DNA from: Thermothelomyces thermophilus ATCC 42464
Taxonomy: Eukaryota > Ascomycota > Sordariomycetes > Sordariales > Chaetomiaceae
Assembly: GCF_000226095.1 (NCBI RefSeq)
Contig: NC_016477.1
Coordinates: 1,178,001-1,242,000 of the forward strand
DNA: 64,000 nt
Reading direction: 5' to 3'
Position 1 is the stretch's first letter. The number at the start of each line of letters is the position of its first letter. The notes beneath the pieces were generated by a model, which was given only the letters and a program-made list of their open reading frames with translations, was not told the DNA's origin and ran no database searches. This document shows positions 58,401 through 64,000 of the stretch, piece by piece. The position numbers and the translations under genes were made by a program.

Positions 58401-61400
58401 TTGGGCGGAGAGTAGATTGCCTTATATTATCGGGCAATATCTGAGGTCGTGGCCCTCACGAGCGACCCTGCGACTTGACCAAAGTAACCGACCGCATGGT
58501 GGCAACGCATCCGCTCGGCCTGGCGCAATGAACATGCTCTACCAAGTAAGGCGCATGTGCGACCTGTATGTACCTACCTACCCCGGTACTGACGGGTGCA
58601 CCTCGATTCGCCTCGCCTGCAGCCATGATGGTGACATCGGCAGTCGTATGGTACATGAAGGTCCGCGAAGAAGACGACCCTTTGGCTTGATCCACCTCTG
58701 TCATGGGGCAGCAGTGGCTCGGAAGCGAATGCCGCTTGCGAAAAAGGCGGCAAAGGCCATATGCCACCATCTCCTCTCTACAAGGCAGATGCTCAGAATC
58801 GGGTTGCGGGTGCGCATAACACCCCCCTTGCATGTATCCGTGGTTCCGGGCAGAAGACTGGTTAAGGTTCTCGTCCGGCGCCGACCTCTTTCTCATATAC
58901 TACGCTAGGTACTCGTGCTGAGTCACGGCGGTGCCGGCTCAATGCGGCAACATGCTCCGCTCCAAGTTCCATCCCCCACCGGCCTGCACGGCAGTTGTCA
59001 GATCTCCCCAAGCTTAAGCCGAAGAAGTTTGTGGGGAAGTAGAGGTGGGTGGTATACCGAGTCTCGCAACGCAAATCGTCGGAATACAACATCTGGGGGC
59101 GCCGAAATCAGCTGTTCCACGCAAGCTTCGGGAACATCTCATGGCCAATTCTCCGACGGTGATCCTTGGCTGGGTCTCTGGCCAACACGGGAGTCGACCA
59201 CGCCGGAGCGCGATGAGTCTCCCCTTGCTGAACAAGAGGGAGAAATGATGGACATAGCTGGGCCTGGCCAGAACAAAGCGAATCTTGTTTGCGGGTGATC
59301 GATTGATGATCCGAGACAGGGCTCGACGAGATATGCTTGCTGTCTTTGGCTTTCAACCGCGAGCCTGGACTGATACAGTTTGTGTTTTGAATCTGCCTGT
59401 GCCCTCAGGGGCAGACACGCCGCTGCCGCGAGCGCCAAACGGCGGGAAGTCCAGAACCAAACAAGACGGGCGAAGAGCACGGCTTTCTCCCCGCAGTAAT
59501 TCTTGGAACAATGATCCCGCCACAAGAGAGCCTGGCGATCAAACAAACAGAGTCCATCTCTTCTGCCGTCGCCTATCGTGTTCCTCCCGTCTCATTAGAA
59601 CCCTCCCCTCTTCGTCCGAACTCCCTCGTGTTACCACCACATATGTGCTGGGCGCGGCGCATGAAGAATAAAAGAGCGGCTCAAATAACGTTATTTCTTT
59701 GTCGTTTCAAGGACTGCACGTCGACCAGTTGCCGGCCTTTCACATACCTTAGGTATGTACAACGTCGCCTCCCGCATGATGAACACGTTGGAAGCTCCAA
59801 CGACAGCCATGCGCAGTAATACGATGAAGCATTGCTTCTGGAAGCCTACCGTTGTCGTGGCAACACTGGGTCACCACTGCTGCCCGTTGAATAATAGCCC
59901 TACCACACATGCAACGTCCCATGGAGACGCCCGCTCTCCCCCCCCTTTCCTTCTGGTATTGCAGAGCATTGTTCGTATCGAAAGCTGGTCTTTAATTGTT
60001 CTTCCTCAACAAGCCCGCGTCTCAAGCTTTCCTGGCATCTCTCACACTATACCACCTCTTCAACGTCTGTTTCAGCCGGGCTCTTCCCCGCTACACCGAG
60101 AGGTTCTAGGCACCGATTACAAGCAGTTACTGGCCACATATGGCCGTTATAGAACCCCCCCAACCCCCCCCCCCTCCCCCATATTCGGTCAGGGGCGAGC
60201 GGCTGCTAAATATTCCGAAGCTCTTGATCGATGGCTGGCAACCGGTTATACACGACGTGCCCTGGAGAAGAAAATCCGTGTTTTGGATGATCTCTATGCT
60301 GATCCAATCGCATTCAGCCCACATTTACCTCTCTCCTCTCTTCCCGTGAATCTGGGTCGCAAGCGTGGCGGACGGTGGACCGCCCTCTGGATCGTGGTGG
60401 CGTACCTGTCGAGCTTTGAGCGTCGTATGGTCTCGCCGGACCGCTTATTACTATTACCCTCTTTCTCTGCAACGGCCATACGTATGGAAATTAGAGAGCC
60501 AACAGGGACAATTTTCTTTTTTCGTGCTCCTCCTTTTTCCTCATCTGATCCGGTCTCTAATATAGGAGGACACCTAAGCCATATCTACAGCGTCGCGTTG
60601 GTCTGCGGATCGTTGCAGTTGCGTATTCCTTCTCTGCTTCTCATACCTTCTTCTGGAGGTTGCCGTCGTGTAACCACGGGACGGACGGACGGCCTGCGTC
60701 AGGGGAGCGGGTGTGTATTCCATTCCACCACCCTCACACGCCCCTTTCCCCTTGCCTTGCCTCAAGATACGGAATCAGGAGGACTTTGAAGGAGGGAACG
60801 AGGGATCAAGGAAATCTGGATGCCGGCAGGATGCATTCTGGCTTGCCGTGCGGAATGTAGAGGCAGGTCCGCTGTCGAGCATTGCGAACGCGCCATCTGC
60901 CTGTCTCCGATCTACTCGGGTGCGGCTCGGGATGGCACTGGCATTTGATGTAAATGTTCGGTAGGTGCGTCTGGATTAGACTGTGAGACAATGCTCAAAT
61001 TTCGTTGGATGGTCGTTCCTCGCGCACGAAGGGGGAAGAACGGACCTGATTCCAAGGGCATGGTTCAGGGAGGGAGACCGAGTCGTCGGTTGGGATGAAC
61101 GCTCGGTCCTCGATTGTGCCTTGGAACGTTCGCGATCGAGAATTCGAGAAGGTTTCCTTTGCCGGCTGGAACTCGGGAAACAAGCGTCCGTCTTGCATAG
61201 CGCTTGCATTGCTCCTGTCATTGCTACTACCCCTTACGAGCACCCCCGTCCCCTTCTCCCCCCTTGAACAAGGGGCGCTGTTAGGAGGGAAGAGCCAACT
61301 GATTTGTCTCGCTCACTCGAGCAACCCCCTTCGTTATTGTGGCACGGCACAGCGTCTACTAAGGTCGGAAGGTGGCTATACTGCCTCCCTCCCTTCGTCT

Positions 61401-62816
61401 GAGGCTTTAGGCTCTATCTGTCCTCTGACATCGGCTAGAGCGGCAAGGAGCAAGGTTTCCGAGATTGACAAAACACAAACGCCGGCTTTGCCTGACAAGA
61501 ACGCCAGCAAGACGGTGAGCTTCTCGTCTGGCTGCTGCATGCTCCTTGAGTCATCCAGATGGCTAGCGGTTTCCAGGGAGGCACTGGCTTGTGCTTGCTC
61601 TTGAGTATCTGTCAACCTTGCAGGCCGAACAACCTCTATTCCAGCCTCGCGGGCGTTCTCTCTTGGTACTCAGGCCGAACTTCCAGAGAAACCGGCTAAA
61701 CGTTTTGGTACAAGTCTAGGGCGGTTGAGGACGCGGGTATGTCTTGCATCTATGACTTCTCCGATGGCAGAAAGAGAAGCCTTGTTGGGAAATAGGGGAT
61801 GGGAATCGTGGATGATGTATATATTACGGCAGGAAGTGCCGTGGACGAGAGAATTGCATAACCAGGTCCAGTTGTTGTATACTCCACACCCGCTCAGTGC
61901 TATAAGCTCGCATATATGAGTGTCTGTTTGCCCAGTATGCCCAGCCAAGATCAAGAATCGCAGTCGACGGCCAGGAAGGCTCAACCATGAATCAGATTCC
62001 ACATTTAGGGGCTTAGCCAATTCTGGACGAGAAGAGGTGAGTGCAAGGTATGGACCGAGAGAACAAATGAGAATGGCTGGGCTTATGGCAACACGCGAGG
62101 AAGCAGGACCAATGACTCGGACGGAATCCAGGCTCGACCATCGAGGCTCCTGATAGATGGAGAGACTGAACTCGACAACAAACCATACATCACCAACCAT
62201 ACATCACCAGATCCCTGAGAGGCATCATCAAAATTCTGGCTCCGAGATAAGGCTGGCTCGAAGCTTCATATAATCTCCCCGAGAATTTCACTATTAATCG
62301 ACGTTCCAGGGCCACCATGAACGGCGCGGCACCTGGCTGACCTGATGATGGGCAACAACTCGAGGAAGAAAAAAAGGAGGTCCCTAGAGGAGCAGATCAT
62401 CTGTGATGGTGTACGGACGTAGACTCCACTCTTGTGCGCACACGGAACCCTAGGTAGTTTTCCTTTCTATATAAGTTAAATACTCTAAACTCATATCATT
62501 AATCCTTGGAGTATTCTGTGCTCAATTTCTGTTACTTTTCTGGTTGCTAGGTAAACATAAGCTCAGAGGGGCAGTTCAGGGGTAAGCTTAACCTCCTTTC
62601 ACATTAAAACAAACATCAGCACCACTCCACCACAGTACGGACGTATGTACATACAAGTACGGATTAGTTGTCTGCTGTCTTGCGTCCCCACCCTCCGAGG
62701 GGGGGTGGTGGTGAAGGGTAGTAACAAGCCCTGACGTGGATCCTGTTTAGTACCCACCGCACAACCATTCCTGTCCACAACTCATAGGTGCCAGCGATTA
62801 TCCCCTCCCTTCAACA
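52490..62816. other. Ten-kb stretch without a convincing gene, upstream of xyr1
   Basis: Part next to 52489 must hold the xyr1 promoter and leader. Features seen: a purine-rich GGGGAA/GGGGTGAA tract (about 52943-53000), TACGGA-type motifs near 53835, 53864, 54743, 56987 and 57006, a TGTA-rich patch (56960-57085), a GGT repeat (about 58141-58170) and a C-rich run (about 60157-60180). Open frames such as 59755-60789 are Ser/Arg/Pro-rich, lack domains and sit over low-complexity DNA. I see no transposase, reverse transcriptase, polyketide synthase or other core enzyme fragment. Base composition does not look strongly AT-rich, so it is not an obvious RIP block. Confidence 0.5.
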
Positions 62817-62932
62817 GGTCCGCTGGCTCAATGGCAGAGCGTCTGACTACGATTCCTTCCCTTGGGTCCCCTGGGATTCTGAGGGTTGATCAAGTAATCA
62901 GGAGGTTCCAGGTTCGACCCCTGGGTGGATCG
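62817..62932 (+). tRNA. tRNA-Arg (anticodon ACG) with a 44 nt intron
   Basis: Acceptor 5' strand GGTCCGC pairs with GTGGATC (two G-U pairs), discriminator G. The D arm is GCTC-AATGGCA-GAGC, the anticodon stem is TCTGA/TCAGG, and the T arm is CCAGG-TTCGACC-CCTGG (box B). The loop reads C-T-A-C-G-A before the intron and A after it, giving anticodon ACG at 62849-62851. The intron is 62853-62896, one base 3' of the anticodon, the canonical place. A TTTT terminator follows. Confidence 0.93.
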
Positions 62933-62953
62933 ATGCGATGGTTGAAAGAACCA

Positions 62954-62957
62954 TTTT
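62954..62957 (+). terminator. RNA polymerase III terminator of tRNA-Arg(ACG)
   Basis: TTTT about 21 bases after the tRNA 3' end. Confidence 0.6.
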
Positions 62958-63355
62958 AAACATTTCGGCTTCTTATTTTGCAATTTTTTTTTTACTTGGA
63001 TATATATGTAATCCGTACCTCTTCTTCGCTGCCCTTGTCCGTCCGTCCGTTTACGATTGATACATAAGTTTATATTGTATCGGGTCTACTTCGTACTGCT
63101 GATGGGAACAGTTAAAACTCGAGCACGCATCTAGATGGCTCATTGAGCCCCGAAAAAAGGCGTAACAGGCAGCCAAAGTTTGTGTGTGTGTGTGTGTCAG
63201 GGCGTAAACGCGCACCCTCGGAAATAGAGCACTAATCAGTTGCAGTGGACGCAGCGCAGCACCCAAAAACACAGCAGTTCTTCATCAGTAAAAAAGGGCA
63301 TTAAAAAGCAACTGTATTGCCCCGAAGTTCAACCAGTTCCAGGAGCTGGACTGGC

Positions 63356-63359
63356 AAAA
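63356..63359 (-). terminator. RNA polymerase III terminator of tRNA-Arg(CCT)
   Basis: TTTT on the minus strand, eight bases after the tRNA 3' end. Confidence 0.6.
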
Positions 63360-63367
63360 GCTAAGGC

Positions 63368-63451
63368 CGATCGAGGTGGGACTCGAACCCACAACCTCAG
63401 TCTGATTCCTTCTAATAGGAGGACCACACGCTACCGTTGCGCCACCCGACC
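63368..63451 (-). tRNA. tRNA-Arg (anticodon CCT) with a 12 nt intron
   Basis: Minus strand. Acceptor GGTCGGG pairs with CTCGATC (two G-U pairs), discriminator G. The D arm is GCGC-AACGGTA-GCGT, the anticodon stem is TGGTC/GACTG, and the T arm is GTGGG-TTCGAGT-CCCAC. The loop is C-T-C-C-T-A, then a 12 nt intron (63404-63415), then A, so the anticodon is CCT at 63419-63417. It reads the AGG arginine codon. Confidence 0.9.
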
Positions 63452-63831
63452 TTAGAACAGCTCACTGATTGAAAGCCAGAGGAGCTGGTGTGTTGGGGGC
63501 GCAGAGTGCATGTGCAGCCTATAAGCCCGAGCTTATCGGGCACAATGTGGGGCCGTTGTCTTCTTTCCAAGCCCACCTCTCTTTTAACCACACCACCACC
63601 ACCAAGCTGCGGCCTACTAGGGCCAGTAGGAATTGGGCGGTTTGTGGAAATGCCCGACCGCGCAAAGGCAGTGGGCCTGAGCGGTCTTTTCTGTTCATAT
63701 GGACCTTCGCCGTCGCTCCCACCAGCCCTCCCCATGTCATGACCATATCCTCGAAAACCAAGCAGCCCAGCCCTTCCTCGGCGGCTCGCTAGTACACTGC
63801 CCTGACCCCGCCGAGCCCGCTTCGAAACCGA
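63452..63831. other. Region left of the edge gene
   Basis: A CCA/ACC repeat near 63589-63603. Probable promoter of the candidate gene at 63832; nothing else recognised. Confidence 0.5.
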
Positions 63832-64000
63832 TGCACGTTGCAGTCGCATACTCGCCGTCGTGGCTGATGCTCACCCTAGCCATCTGGTCCCTCGCGCCCG
63901 CTCCCGCCCCCTCTCCGGCCCGTATCAGGGCGACCGGCGCGGACGCACCGGGGCCGGCCAAAGCCCTCTCCCCCGTCAGCTCCTCGGCGTCGGAAGACGA
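63832..64000 (+). CDS. Possible start of a secreted protein, 3' partial
   Basis: Open from ATG at 63832 to the window edge (56 codons). The N-terminus MHVAVAYSPSWLMLTLAIWS, then LAPAPAPSPARI, could be a signal peptide followed by an Ala/Pro-rich segment and an acidic run at the edge. There is no domain to judge by. The opposite strand is also open here, so this is only a candidate. Confidence 0.35.

Larger units (their letters stand above)
62933..63367. other. Spacer between the two tRNA genes
   Basis: Contains T-rich sequence, an ATCCGTACC motif near 63011-63019 and a (GT)n microsatellite (about 63180-63197). No gene seen. Confidence 0.6.

Noticed and set aside
59755-60789. A 344-codon open frame in the gene-poor region
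   Set aside because: Ser/Arg/Pro/Leu-rich with no domain, runs over C-rich low complexity, and no splice logic or neighbour support.
1-64000. CRISPR arrays, bacterial operons or prophage
   Set aside because: Introns, zinc-cluster regulator, reticulon and intron-bearing tRNAs show a eukaryotic nuclear genome; no spaced direct repeats were seen.
1-64000. Secondary-metabolite gene cluster
   Set aside because: No polyketide synthase, peptide synthetase, terpene cyclase or cytochrome P450 is visible; the genes are housekeeping or cell-surface.

Overview
The window looks like a chromosome segment from a filamentous ascomycete, most likely Sordariales and probably close to Chaetomiaceae. Four things point there: short introns (about 50 to 150 nt, one of 245 nt) with GTRNGT donors and CTAAC/CTGAC branch sites; GC-rich coding sequence; a XlnR/Xyr1-type (hemi)cellulose regulator; and a decayed Tc1/mariner copy. 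No prokaryotic features are present. I cannot name the species without a search.

Layout. 0-9 kb: the 3' part of a SUR7/PalI-like four-TM protein, a fungal MscL-type channel with a C-terminal zinc ribbon, a doubtful small gene, and two head-to-head related GPI-anchored wall proteins. A 544 bp Tc1/mariner-derived element lies between the GPI genes. 8.6-14.3 kb: a secreted GH76 mannanase-like protein, histidinol-phosphate aminotransferase (minus) and a secreted CE16 SGNH esterase. 15.8-26 kb: a Gln-rich Snf11/SS18-like SWI/SNF subunit, a Gyp5-like TBC Rab-GAP and a reticulon. 27-33 kb: DNA topoisomerase II (minus), with one reading-frame break. 36-48 kb: an APSES (Xbp1-like) regulator, the Hsp90 co-chaperone Cns1/TTC4 (minus), a SLIP-GC-like nuclear large GTPase and a cyclin-box protein. 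49.5-52.5 kb: the xylanase regulator XlnR/Xyr1/XLR-1 (minus). 52.5-62.8 kb: about 10 kb in which I find no convincing gene. The right edge has two intron-containing tRNA-Arg genes on opposite strands and the possible start of a secreted protein.

The genes are independent eukaryotic units and do not form a cluster. Functional links are loose. Xyr1 is a known controller of plant-cell-wall-degrading genes and a CE16 esterase lies in the same window, but 35 kb away. Sur7-like, GPI and GH76 proteins all belong to the cell surface. HIS5 carries three cross-pathway-control type sites upstream. Exon boundaries were set by reading frame, splice consensus and remembered family sequence, without transcripts.

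I did not find a coherent new system. The items most worth checking are the TOP2 frame break at a UAA-C stop, the fungal SLIP-GC-like GTPase, the paired GPI proteins with a conserved phase-2 intron, and a recurring intergenic TACGGAGTA-type motif.
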